DNA of 30,763 nucleotides from a virus, in the IMG/VR virus record IMGVR_UViG_3300030098_003049, positions 1 through 30,763 of that record; one strand, written 5' to 3'. Below the pieces are notes generated by a model that saw only the letters and a list, made by a program, of their open reading frames with translations, did no database searches and had not been told where the DNA came from. The position numbers and the translations under genes are program-made. This document shows positions 1-5,777 of this stretch, piece after piece. The stretch's first letter is position 1, and every line of letters begins with the position of its first letter.

Positions 1-96
1 ACTAATGAAAATGTAGATTGGAACGAAGCAGAAAATAAAGCAAATAAAGAATTTAAAGATATTAAAGAGATTATATTTAATCATCTTTATAACTAA
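1..96 (+). CDS. C-terminal end of an unknown protein (partial)
   Basis: The window opens inside an open frame that runs 31 codons and ends with TAA. The visible tail is Asn-, Glu- and Lys-rich and ends in HLYN. Its start lies outside the window, so the family cannot be judged. The next gene follows after about 20 bases that include an AAAGGAAAGG SD, consistent with one polycistronic + strand early operon. It is called a gene because it is in register with the window edge and sits in tight operon spacing. Confidence 0.5.
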   Translation, partial: TNENVDWNEAENKANKEFKDIKEIIFNHLYN

Positions 97-115
97 CTAA
101 AAAGGAAAGGGTAAA

Positions 116-292
116 ATGAAAAAATATAGAGTATATCAAACAATTTCAATTTTTGTAGAAGCAGAAAATGAAGTTGAAGCAGTAGAAAAAGTAAGAAGCG
201 ACGAAAATACATATTTAGGTTGGGATAAGTGGAATACTGAAAAATGTGATAGTATTATAGACTTTTATCCACCATTAACTAAAAAGGAATAA
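116..292 (+). CDS. Small DpnD/PcfM-like protein, copy 1
   Basis: This encodes 58 residues starting MKKYRVYQ after a clear AAAGGAAAGG SD. The layout is a short beta strand (KKYRVYQTISIFVEA) followed by an acidic helix (NEVEAVEKV). It matches the small DpnD/PcfM-type fold found in phages and mobile elements, which has no firmly known function. It is followed at once by a second protein of the same layout (297-461), so the two look like diverged tandem copies. The family call is by pattern only. The gene itself is well supported by its SD, its spacing and the reuse of the MKKY start. Confidence 0.6.
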   Translation: MKKYRVYQTISIFVEAENEVEAVEKVRSDENTYLGWDKWNTEKCDSIIDFYPPLTKKE

Positions 293-296
293 TAAA

Positions 297-461
297 ATGA
301 AAAAATATTTTGTATCAATAATAGAAACAATAAACTATAATTATAAAATTGAAGCAAAAAATAGAAAAGAAGCAGAAAATATTGCTTTTGAAAGAATGAC
401 AAGTGGAGAAGGTTTTTTAGATAAAGACTTTATAATAAATGTAGAAAATGTTAATAACTAA
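297..461 (+). CDS. Small DpnD/PcfM-like protein, copy 2
   Basis: This encodes 54 residues beginning MKKYFVSIIET. The first half is a beta hairpin ending in KIEAKN, and the second half is a helix with KEAENIAFERM, then GEGFLDKDF and a closing strand. That order (strand, EA-rich helix, gap, strand) is typical of the DpnD/PcfM-like C-terminal domain seen in phage early regions. The preceding gene ends four bases upstream. No enzymatic residues are recognised. Family assignment is moderate and function unknown. Confidence 0.6.
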   Translation: MKKYFVSIIETINYNYKIEAKNRKEAENIAFERMTSGEGFLDKDFIINVENVNN

Positions 462-476
462 TAGAAAAGGAATAAA

Positions 477-830
477 ATGAAAAAAGATAAAGCAATATTT
501 ATAATAGAGGGTAAAATAACTGAAAATATGCACTATGAACTATCTAAAAAAATAGATGAGGCTGCTAATAGTTTTGGTTTAGAATCATATTTAGATGATG
601 TTTGTAAGCATAATAACACTATAACTAATGAATGTTCAGATTGTAATGATGATGAATTATATGATTTACTTTTAAAACCAATATTAAATAGTATAAGAAA
701 TTCTTATATTGGTGGAGCAAATAATAATTTAACTGATTTAATTTATGATATTCACGAAGGCGAAGCAGATTTAACTGATGAATTGGTTGAAAAAATAGAA
801 CAAGATATATTAAGGAGGTTAAGTCTATGA
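477..830 (+). CDS. Unknown early protein, 117 aa
   Basis: This is an acidic protein of unknown family with an AAAGGAATAAA ribosome site. It opens with a short strand (KAIFIIEGKI), then helices, and has a Cys cluster near the middle (CKHNN then CSDCNDDE, roughly residues 43-56) that could bind a metal but is not a full zinc finger. The 3' end carries AAGGAGG, which is the SD of the next gene, and the two genes overlap by four bases, so they are translationally coupled. No catalytic motif is seen. Confidence 0.6.
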   Translation: MKKDKAIFIIEGKITENMHYELSKKIDEAANSFGLESYLDDVCKHNNTITNECSDCNDDELYDLLLKPILNSIRNSYIGGANNNLTDLIYDIHEGEADLTDELVEKIEQDILRRLSL

Positions 831-1111
831 GAGATATTATAAATACTTGGACTTATGTTCATTTTGAAAAAGAAAATACAGAAAAGTATATTAATGAGTT
901 TATAAAAGAAAATACCGATTGGAATAATGTTAATAATGTTGATGTTATATCTGATACTATAACTTGGCAATATACAGATGAACACGGAAAGAAAGTAACA
1001 AAAACTAAATCAGAAAGTTATAATAAATATAGAGTATTATTTAATAGAGAAATTATAACTAACACTAAATCAATCCTTGAAGAATATATTAAAGAAGATT
1101 GGTTTATATAA
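827..1111 (+). CDS. Unknown early protein, 94 aa
   Basis: It starts at an ATGA overlap with the previous gene and is led by a strong AAGGAGG SD. The protein is polar, with many Asn, Lys and Glu residues and several aromatic residues (NTWTYVHF near the start, DTITWQY in the middle, DWFI at the end). It has no membrane segment and no motif that I recognise. It is the last gene before a 365-base stretch without a credible gene, so it probably closes this first early cluster. Confidence 0.55.
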   Translation: MRDIINTWTYVHFEKENTEKYINEFIKENTDWNNVNNVDVISDTITWQYTDEHGKKVTKTKSESYNKYRVLFNREIITNTKSILEEYIKEDWFI

Positions 1112-1350
1112 TAACTTATAATATGACCTATGATGAATGTTTGAATGCAAGAATCCTAAGCCCTAGAAATTATAATCTGGGGTTGATTCTCGCTATGACC
1201 TACGAAGTTATGCCGTCATACAAGTTTAGATATTTTATAAAGACAGGTCTATCTAATTTCAATCCTAACCTTGAGAATTTGTCTGCCCTTCTGGTGTTCT
1301 CATTATTATATTTAGTCCCAGAAGTCTTTAACCAACTGACTAAATAAGGA
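1111..1350 (+). ncRNA. Folded leader or possible RNA upstream of the repressor
   Basis: The stretch 1112-1476 has no credible gene. Its first part is less AT-rich than its surroundings and can fold. At 1147-1193, GCAAGAATC pairs with GATTCTCGC (one mismatch), and the stem continues as AA/TT and CCC/GGG around a 15-base loop. An outer ATAACTT (1111-1117) pairs with AAGTTAT (1205-1211). Further on, AGACAG can pair with TTGTCT. It could be a regulatory RNA, a long leader of the repressor gene, or a decayed gene. No known RNA family is recognised and it is not a tRNA. Confidence 0.25.
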
Positions 1351-1357
1351 TTGTAAT

Positions 1358-1456
1358 ATAAACAAACATTATAATTATAAACAAACTATTTCTTATAATT
1401 ATAAATAAATAAAATAAATGTTGCATAAATGAAATATCCATTATAGATTTATGCAA
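1358..1456 (+). promoter_or_regulatory. Operator-like repeats upstream of the XRE repressor
   Basis: Three repeat types are stacked here. The 12-base perfect palindrome TTATAATTATAA occurs at 1369-1380 and 1393-1404, 24 bases apart. The direct repeat ATAAACAAAC occurs at 1358-1367 and 1377-1386. A perfect inverted repeat, TTGCATAAAT (1421-1430) and ATTTATGCAA (1447-1456), has a 16-base spacer. A weak promoter (TTGCAT, 15 bases, TATAGA at 1442-1447) lies within the inverted repeat, so a bound repressor would block it. The repeats are seen directly; the operator role is inferred from the repressor gene that follows 20 bases later. Confidence 0.5.
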
Positions 1457-1476
1457 AGAATATATGGAGATTATAA

Positions 1477-1695
1477 ATGAATAACATAAAAAAAATTATA
1501 AAAGAAAAGAGAATACGACAGACTGAAATATGTGAGGCTCTTGACATTAATGAAAGCGTTTTATCTTTGATTATAAGTGGAAAGAGAAAGCCAAACCAAG
1601 AAAGGCTTAGAGCCTTAGCTAAATATTTAAAAGTCAGTATAAAAGACTTATATCCAAATGTAGAAGTAAAAAGAATAAACTATTATTATATATAG
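1477..1695 (+). CDS. XRE/Cro-type helix-turn-helix transcription regulator
   Basis: This 72-residue protein is a single HTH_3-type DNA-binding domain. Helices 2 and 3 read RQTEICEALDINESVLSLIISGKRKPNQERL, split across residues about 14-44, with the usual Q-T-x-x-A/C-x-x-x-x-I-x-x-S-x-x-S-x-I-x-x-G-K-R pattern. There is no dimer or ligand domain beyond it, so it is Cro-sized. The SD is TGGAGA just before the ATG. Upstream palindromes suggest autoregulation and control of early transcription. A lysogeny role is not implied, as no integrase or antirepressor is seen. Confidence 0.88.
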   Translation: MNNIKKIIKEKRIRQTEICEALDINESVLSLIISGKRKPNQERLRALAKYLKVSIKDLYPNVEVKRINYYYI

Positions 1696-1707
1696 AAAGG
1701 GAAAAGA

Positions 1708-1854
1708 ATGAAAATTAATGAAACTTGTAATGACTCACATTTAGTAGATATTATATTAAGTGTTGAAGATATAAAAAGAATACAAAATGGCGAAGTTGTT
1801 TATGTGGAATGTGTAAAAGATGAAACTGAAATATTTATAAAAATGGAAGGATAA
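1708..1854 (+). CDS. Unknown protein, 48 aa
   Basis: This small acidic protein starts at ATG 1708 behind a GAAAGGGAAAAG ribosome site, 12 bases after the repressor gene, and ends at 1854, three bases before the annealing protein. It reads as strand-helix-strand with DIKRIQNGEVVYVECV in the middle and a closing FIKMEG. This may be a small beta fold, but no family is recognised. Its spacing shows that it belongs to the same operon. Confidence 0.55.
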   Translation: MKINETCNDSHLVDIILSVEDIKRIQNGEVVYVECVKDETEIFIKMEG

Positions 1855-1857
1855 AGA

Positions 1858-2484
1858 ATGAAAATGCAAGAAATATGGAATAAATTATCTGCAATAGATG
1901 TTAATAAACACACAGAAAAAAAAGGTCAATTTACTTATTTGCCTTGGAATTTCTGTATATCTACTCTAATGGAACATTATCCAGATGTAAACTATGATTT
2001 CTTACATTATACTGATAGTAATGGTATGGTAAGAGATTATATTATTGCTCCAGATGGCTCGTGTTCTGTTGAGTGTATAGTTACTATAAATAAGATAACT
2101 AAAAAAATGTGGTTAGCAGTAACCGATTTTAATAATCGCCCAATTAAAAATCCAAGTTGTGTAGATATAGCCAATACTAAAATGAGATGTTTAACTAAAT
2201 GTATATCTACTGGTTTTGGTTTAGGCTTTTATATTTATAAAGGCGAAGGTGTGCCGTCTGAAGAATTTTACACTGAAGAACAAACTGGAGAGTTCGCCAA
2301 ACTGATAGAACACGAATGTTTTAAAGGTAAAAAGAAAGCAGTTAAAGATGAATTGCGAAAATCTACATCTAAATCTCACTACCAAAAAGTCCTTAATATG
2401 ATGAAACAAAGGATAGAAGAATTTGAGGACAAAACAGAAGGTATTCATCAAGAAATAGATAATCAACTGAAAAGGAAAATCTAA
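1858..2484 (+). CDS. DUF1071/Sak-type single-strand annealing protein
   Basis: The 208-residue protein opens with EIWNKLSAIDVNKHTEKKG and TYLPWNF, the hallmark of the DUF1071 (SSAP, Rad52-like Sak) family of phage recombinases. These proteins coat single-stranded DNA and anneal complementary strands during phage recombination and replication. The conserved core covers roughly residues 1-135 and includes DIANTKMRCLTKCISTGFGLGFYIYKGE, split by the usual M-R-x-L-T-K helix. The remaining C-terminal part is charged and helical, with a probable coiled coil at 175-208. The SSB-like, resolvase-like and NinB-like genes downstream fit a recombination module. No exonuclease partner is adjacent. The family call is strong by pattern, but biochemical activity is inferred. 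Confidence 0.78.
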   Translation: MKMQEIWNKLSAIDVNKHTEKKGQFTYLPWNFCISTLMEHYPDVNYDFLHYTDSNGMVRDYIIAPDGSCSVECIVTINKITKKMWLAVTDFNNRPIKNPSCVDIANTKMRCLTKCISTGFGLGFYIYKGEGVPSEEFYTEEQTGEFAKLIEHECFKGKKKAVKDELRKSTSKSHYQKVLNMMKQRIEEFEDKTEGIHQEIDNQLKRKI

Positions 2485-2681
2485 TGTATGATTGGATGAT
2501 AAAACATAAAAAAGAATGTAACCTTGATGAAGACACTTGTGAACAATGTTATCATATAGGCGAGTCATTATGGTCTTTAACAGAAGCACAAGAGTATATA
2601 GAAGCAAAGAAAAATCAACCTAAACCTGCTAAACCTAAACAAGAACTTAAATGGAATTATAAATTAGGGAGGTATATGTAA
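2484..2681 (+). CDS. Unknown protein with Cys/His cluster, 65 aa
   Basis: The ATG shares one base with the stop of the annealing protein gene (TAATG), so translation is coupled. Near residues 12-24 there are CNLDEDTCEQCYH residues that could bind a metal, and the C-terminal third is Lys/Pro-rich (QPKPAKPKQ). It may be an accessory protein of the annealing protein, but I do not recognise a family. Confidence 0.55.
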   Translation: MYDWMIKHKKECNLDEDTCEQCYHIGESLWSLTEAQEYIEAKKNQPKPAKPKQELKWNYKLGRYM

Positions 2682-2849
2682 ATGAACAAAGAATCGATAA
2701 TAAACCTAATTAAAAACGAATGTAACGATTTCGCAGCCAAAGTTATGGACATTTATAAAGATTATGGTATAATGATAGAGTTTAGTGTTTATGATGAAGA
2801 TGAGAGATTTCAAGATGCTATGAAAGATGAGAAAAATGAATCTAAATAG
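2682..2849 (+). CDS. Unknown protein, 55 aa
   Basis: It starts directly after the previous stop, behind the strong AGGGAGG SD that lies inside the preceding gene. The acidic protein has one helix (INLIKNECNDFAAKVMDIYKDYG, split by charged residues) and then a strand and acidic tail. There is no recognised family. Its 3' end overlaps the next small gene. Confidence 0.5.
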   Translation: MNKESIINLIKNECNDFAAKVMDIYKDYGIMIEFSVYDEDERFQDAMKDEKNESK

Positions 2850-3003
2850 TCTTGACGGAATAGTAGAAGAACTTGATTATCATCTGCTTTGGTATAAATG
2901 GATGACTAAAATATGTCCTACACCAAAAGAAATGGCAGATTATGATAAACTTGATAAAAAAGAACAAATCAATTACTTAAAGGAGAAAGTAAATGGAAAA
3001 TAA
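2827..3003 (+). CDS. Unknown protein, 58 aa
   Basis: The open frame runs from ATG 2827 (or ATG 2836, whose upstream GATGAG is a similarly weak SD) to TAA 3003. It overlaps the previous gene by 23 bases or less and the next by 11. The protein is helical, with NSLDGIVEELDYHLLWYKWM, then CPTPKEMADYDKLDKKEQINYL (in two parts), a pattern seen in small phage proteins of unknown role. The SD of the next gene (AAAGGAGAAAG) is inside its 3' end. Start choice is uncertain. Confidence 0.5.
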   Translation: MRKMNLNSLDGIVEELDYHLLWYKWMTKICPTPKEMADYDKLDKKEQINYLKEKVNGK

Positions 3004-3208
3004 AGATATGACAGGTGTATTGTTTATGGTGGAAGATAGAGCCTCAGATAAACACCCTAATCTTACTGGTAATGTACTTATAAAAGGCGAGAAGTATTAT
3101 ATCTCGGCTTGGACTAATACTGCTAAAGAAAGTGGTAAAAAGTATATTAGACTTATACTAAATGAAGAACAAAAACAAACCAAAACGGATAACGATTTGC
3201 CGTTTTAA
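2993..3208 (+). CDS. Small SSB-like (OB-fold) single-strand DNA-binding protein candidate
   Basis: The 71-residue protein looks like a short five-strand OB-type barrel (TGVLFMVEDR, NLTGNVLIKGEKYYISAWTN in pieces, KKYIRLILNEEQ) and ends in TDNDLPF. That acidic ending with a final Phe is the same kind of C-terminal tip used by bacterial SSB (DDIPF-like) to dock recombination and replication partners. It lies between the annealing protein and the replication-type protein. It is much shorter than cellular SSB, so it would be a minimal phage version. The tip is seen directly; the single-strand binding role is inferred. SD AAAGGAGAAAG. Confidence 0.55.
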   Translation: MENKDMTGVLFMVEDRASDKHPNLTGNVLIKGEKYYISAWTNTAKESGKKYIRLILNEEQKQTKTDNDLPF

Positions 3209-3223
3209 GAAAAGGAGTAAAGA

Positions 3224-3388
3224 ATGAGTAAATATGATAAAGAAAAAGAATGGCATTTTAGATTCAGAGGAGAGAGTCTTGGTGTTATGGATGAAACTTT
3301 AGAAGGAGCTTATGGATATTTTTATAGCACATATAAAGGTGTTACAGAAGCCGAGTTAGATGATGCTTATGAAAGGGGGAATGAATAA
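3224..3388 (+). CDS. Unknown protein, 54 aa
   Basis: It has a clear AAAAGGAG SD, starts at ATG 3224 and ends in a TAATG overlap with the next gene. The protein is aromatic-rich and acidic (EKEWHFRFRGE, YGYFYSTYKG, ELDDAYERGNE). No domain is recognised. Confidence 0.55.
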   Translation: MSKYDKEKEWHFRFRGESLGVMDETLEGAYGYFYSTYKGVTEAELDDAYERGNE

Positions 3389-3657
3389 TGGTAAGAACTA
3401 CATCAATAATTGCTTATAATGACTTAAAATCAAGTGGTAAGCAGCCTACTCAAAAACAAATCATCTTAAATACTTTAAGGGATAATAAGGAAGATATGAG
3501 TTTACAAGAGATTTGTGATAGAACTAACTTTCAAATAAATGCAGTAAGTGGGAGAGTTAATGACTTAAAGAAAGCAAACCAAGTTGTTGAAGCTCCTGCT
3601 CGCAAATGCACTATAACTCGTAAAACAATAACTCCTGTTAGAGCATTACGATTCTAA
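3388..3657 (+). CDS. Winged helix-turn-helix DNA-binding protein
   Basis: This 89-residue basic protein has the order expected of a winged helix. A helix TQKQIILNTLRDN is followed by the HTH SLQEICDRTNFQINAVSGRVNDLKKAN (residues about 38-64) and a short wing KCTITRKT. This type is common in phage replication regions, as an origin- or promoter-binding factor. It overlaps the upstream gene at TAATG and the downstream replication-type gene at TAATGG, so all three are probably co-translated. Target DNA cannot be told from sequence. Confidence 0.65.
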   Translation: MVRTTSIIAYNDLKSSGKQPTQKQIILNTLRDNKEDMSLQEICDRTNFQINAVSGRVNDLKKANQVVEAPARKCTITRKTITPVRALRF

Positions 3658-4136
3658 TGGAGATAGCAATCAGAGAAAAGGGTAAAGTTAGGTGGGTTAA
3701 AGTACACAAGTCAGTAATAAGCACATTGATAAAAGGAACTAAGGCAACTGCTTTACCTCTTTCTTCTGATATAGATTTTGATAAATGGTGGGATTTATAC
3801 GGAAAAAAGACGACTAAAAGACAAAGTTTACAATACTGGAAGAAACATATTACAAAAGATTTAATATCAAAGATTATGAGCCATACAAAACATTATATTA
3901 AAGATAGGGATAAGGTATATAGGCTTGACCCAATCAGATACCTCAAAAGAGCCACTTGGGAAGATGAGGTTATATCTGATAGTAAAGAATATGAAAATTA
4001 TAAATTAGATACAAGAGGAGCATCAAGGTTTGGTTATTGTTCAAAATGTGGAGATACTTATTTCGGAGGGATTAAGACTATCCACTTGGAAGAAACTAAA
4101 TGTTGTAATGCTAAAATTCTAACAAAAAGAGGATAA
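3657..4136 (+). CDS. Phage replication initiator-like protein with C-terminal zinc site
   Basis: The centre (residues about 40-105) carries DFDKWWDLYGKK, SLQYWKKHI, DKVYRLDPIRYLKRATWEDE. This follows the W-x-x-Y-x-K-K ... R-x-D-P-x-x-Y-L-x-x-x-x-W-x-D-E pattern found at the C-terminus of many phage replisome organiser or DnaT/O-like proteins, where it helps load the helicase. The C-terminal part adds a probable zinc ligand set, C128-x2-C131, H143 and C149/C150. No separate origin-binding domain is present, but the winged-helix protein just upstream could supply it. No helicase, primase or polymerase gene is visible, so replication would rely on the host. Confidence 0.6.
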   Translation: MEIAIREKGKVRWVKVHKSVISTLIKGTKATALPLSSDIDFDKWWDLYGKKTTKRQSLQYWKKHITKDLISKIMSHTKHYIKDRDKVYRLDPIRYLKRATWEDEVISDSKEYENYKLDTRGASRFGYCSKCGDTYFGGIKTIHLEETKCCNAKILTKRG

Positions 4137-4137
4137 A

Positions 4138-4272
4138 ATGGAATTATATATTGATTCTGAAAAACTAAAGATAGCTATACAAGGATTACAGGCGATTATA
4201 GAAGAAGCAGTTGAAAATTCGCCTTCAAGAAATATAGCCGAAAAAACTTTAGACGAAATAAATAACTTATAG
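4138..4272 (+). CDS. Unknown small helical protein, 44 aa
   Basis: It starts one base after the previous stop behind AAGAGGATAAA. It is almost one continuous helix (LKIAIQGLQAIIEEAVEN, then RNIAEKTLDEINNL) and may form a small coiled-coil dimer. Its stop codon lies in the 5' arm of a folded element (4271-4338), so ribosomes ending here would run into that stem. Confidence 0.5.
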   Translation: MELYIDSEKLKIAIQGLQAIIEEAVENSPSRNIAEKTLDEINNL

Positions 4273-4358
4273 GGTAGGTAGTATAGCACACGAGTCTCGC
4301 ACACTCATTCATCTCCCTCCTTAAGAGATGCCTACCCTCCACTTTAAAAAGGAGTAAT
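4271..4358 (+). promoter_or_regulatory. Folded RNA element with SD-complementary loop (element A)
   Basis: AGGGTAGGTA (4271-4280) pairs with TGCCTACCCT (4329-4338) as a 10-bp stem with one G-U pair, enclosing about 48 bases. Inside, CATCTC (4310-4315) can pair with GAGATG (4325-4330) as an alternative hairpin. CTCCTT (4317-4322) is exactly complementary to the SD AAGGAG (4349-4354) of the gene at 4359. No U-run follows, so it does not look like an intrinsic terminator. A switch that hides or frees the SD is inferred. It shares short sequence blocks with the element at 5694-5763. Confidence 0.4.
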
Positions 4359-4580
4359 ATGAAAAGGAAATGCCCACGATGTAAAATGCCTAAAAATAAA
4401 GGGCAATGGGCAGATGGTGGTTGGACTAACACAACTTACTGCAAAGAATGTCAGAAATATTATAATAATATAAAAAGAAACAAAGCACAAGAAAAGATTA
4501 TGAAAGCAACAAACAATGGTAAATGTTGGTGGGTATTACAAAGCATAAATGCTCAAAGGCACTTTAGGAAGGACGATTAA
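4359..4580 (+). CDS. Small zinc-ribbon protein, 73 aa
   Basis: Two CxxC pairs (C5-x2-C8 and C28-x2-C31) with KMPKNKGQW between them form a probable zinc ribbon of the type that precedes HNH nuclease cores or mediates DNA contact. The rest is basic and helical, with no H-N-H triad, so it looks like a lone zinc ribbon rather than a nuclease. SD AAGGAG is well placed, and may be masked by element A. It overlaps the resolvase-like gene by one base (TAATG). Confidence 0.6.
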   Translation: MKRKCPRCKMPKNKGQWADGGWTNTTYCKECQKYYNNIKRNKAQEKIMKATNNGKCWWVLQSINAQRHFRKDD

Positions 4581-4885
4581 TGAACAAAAGTAAGGCGAAA
4601 GGGAATAGATTTGAAAGAGAAATAGTAGATGCCGTTGAATTGCACGAAGTTAAATGTGTTCGTGCTTGGGGGAGCAACGGCAGAGCATTAGGTTGTCACG
4701 AAGAAGTAGATATTTTAATTGATGATGATATTAAGGTTCAGGCGAAAGTTAGAAAGGCTTTGCCGAAATGGATTAAACCCTCTGTAGAAGTAGATATACA
4801 AGTAATTAAAGAGGATAGAGGAAAGATTTATGTAGTACAAGAATTGAATGATTGGTTAGTTAATTTAAAGGAGAAAAAATGTTAA
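4580..4885 (+). CDS. Holliday junction resolvase-like nuclease (PD-(D/E)XK)
   Basis: The 101-residue protein has the order of archaeal-type Hjc-like resolvases found in phages. KGNRFEREIVDAV (E12/E14), VRAWGSNGRALGCHEEVDILI (D44) and VQAKVRKALPKWI (Q54-x-K56) give the E...D...(E/Q)xK active site. Such enzymes cut four-way junctions or process branched DNA during recombination and before packaging. Q replaces the usual E of the ExK motif, which also occurs in active relatives of this superfamily. Its neighbours (annealing protein, NinB-like protein, HNH protein) fit a recombination role. It overlaps the next gene by seven bases. Confidence 0.75.
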   Translation: MNKSKAKGNRFEREIVDAVELHEVKCVRAWGSNGRALGCHEEVDILIDDDIKVQAKVRKALPKWIKPSVEVDIQVIKEDRGKIYVVQELNDWLVNLKEKKC

Positions 4886-5691
4886 TTTATAAAGCTACTA
4901 ACATACAAAATAATAAAGTATATTTTTGTATTACCTCAAGAAAATTAAATGATGCAATTTCTATACAAAAATCTACAGCAAGAAAACAAGAAAAAAAAAT
5001 GAAATTTAAAAATGCATATAAAAGCAAAAGCCCATTTCATAATGCATTAAATAAATATGGTGAACATAATTTTTATTATGAAATAATTGATAAAAATTTA
5101 CACAAAAAAGATGCTTTTAAATTAAAAGAGAAACTTATAAAAGAATATAAAGCAAACAATCCAAAGTATGGTTATAATTGCACTACAGGTGGTTATTATT
5201 TTAAAAATAACAAAGAAACTATTGAAAAACAAAGCGAATCTAATAAAGGTAAAAAACTGCCTCAATATATGATAGATATGTTAAAACAAAGAGTAGGAGA
5301 AAAACATCCTTGTTATGGATATAAACATACTGAAGAAACAAAAAGAAAGATGAGTGAAGCACAAAAAAATTCAGATTATGTACAAACAGAAGAAATTAAG
5401 AAAAGAAAAAGCGAAACTATGAAGGCTCATTGGAAAAATCCAACAGAAAAAATGTTAAAAGACCTTTACAATAGAAAACATCAAATAGGCTCAAGAGATA
5501 TAAGAGGACAAAAGAATCCTATGTATGGAAAGGGTATGAAAGGCAAAGATAATCCAATGTATGGTAAAAAAGGTAAATTACACCCATCATATGGAGTACC
5601 TCTATCAAAAGAGAGGTTTGAAAAGTTGCAAAAAGGTAGAGAGAAATATCAAGCAAAAATAAAGAAACAAAAATTAGAAAGAAAAATTTAA
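4879..5691 (+). CDS. GIY-YIG homing endonuclease-like protein with NUMOD3 repeats, degenerate motif
   Basis: The N-terminus (residues 2-17) reads LIYKATN...NKVYFC, a GIY-YIG domain in which both motif glycines are altered (GIY to LIY, YIG to YFC). The conserved Arg (R21), a helix with E84/E89 and the closing GYNCTTGG (98-105) remain. Two NUMOD3-type DNA-binding segments follow (about 139-165, and 209-245 with repeated NPMYGK), then a basic tail. This is the layout of free-standing phage homing endonucleases such as the I-TevI and Seg types, which cut DNA and spread their own gene. The motif changes may weaken cleavage. No intron is seen around it. Confidence 0.75.
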   Translation: MLIYKATNIQNNKVYFCITSRKLNDAISIQKSTARKQEKKMKFKNAYKSKSPFHNALNKYGEHNFYYEIIDKNLHKKDAFKLKEKLIKEYKANNPKYGYNCTTGGYYFKNNKETIEKQSESNKGKKLPQYMIDMLKQRVGEKHPCYGYKHTEETKRKMSEAQKNSDYVQTEEIKKRKSETMKAHWKNPTEKMLKDLYNRKHQIGSRDIRGQKNPMYGKGMKGKDNPMYGKKGKLHPSYGVPLSKERFEKLQKGREKYQAKIKKQKLERKI

Positions 5692-5693
5692 AA

Positions 5694-5777
5694 AAGAGAT
5701 AGGTGGTAGGTTTTTATTCATTCTCCCTGCCTTTGGTACACCCCTTTCGTTACACTATCTCTTAAAATTGGAGAATT
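5694..5777 (+). promoter_or_regulatory. Folded RNA element with SD-complementary loop (element B)
   Basis: AAGAGATAG (5694-5702) pairs perfectly with CTATCTCTT (5755-5763). Inside, GGTAGG (5705-5710) pairs with CCTGCC (5726-5731) through one G-U pair. ATTCTCC (5720-5726) is exactly complementary to GGAGAAT (5770-5776), the SD of the gene at 5778. It matches element A in size, position before a gene, and blocks like TAGGTRGTA and ATTCAT(T)CTCCCT. It starts three bases past the stop of the GIY-YIG gene and has no U-run, so a regulatory leader is favoured over a terminator. Confidence 0.4.

Noticed and set aside
1099-1347. 82-codon open frame in the gap before the repressor
   Set aside because: It begins with TTG inside the previous gene, has no SD, and lies on a region better explained by RNA folding. 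No family resemblance.
4272-4341. Element A as a tRNA, since GGGTAGG pairs with CCTACCC and is followed by T and CCA
   Set aside because: There is no D-stem pair, no anticodon arm, and no TTCRA-type T-loop, so a cloverleaf cannot form.
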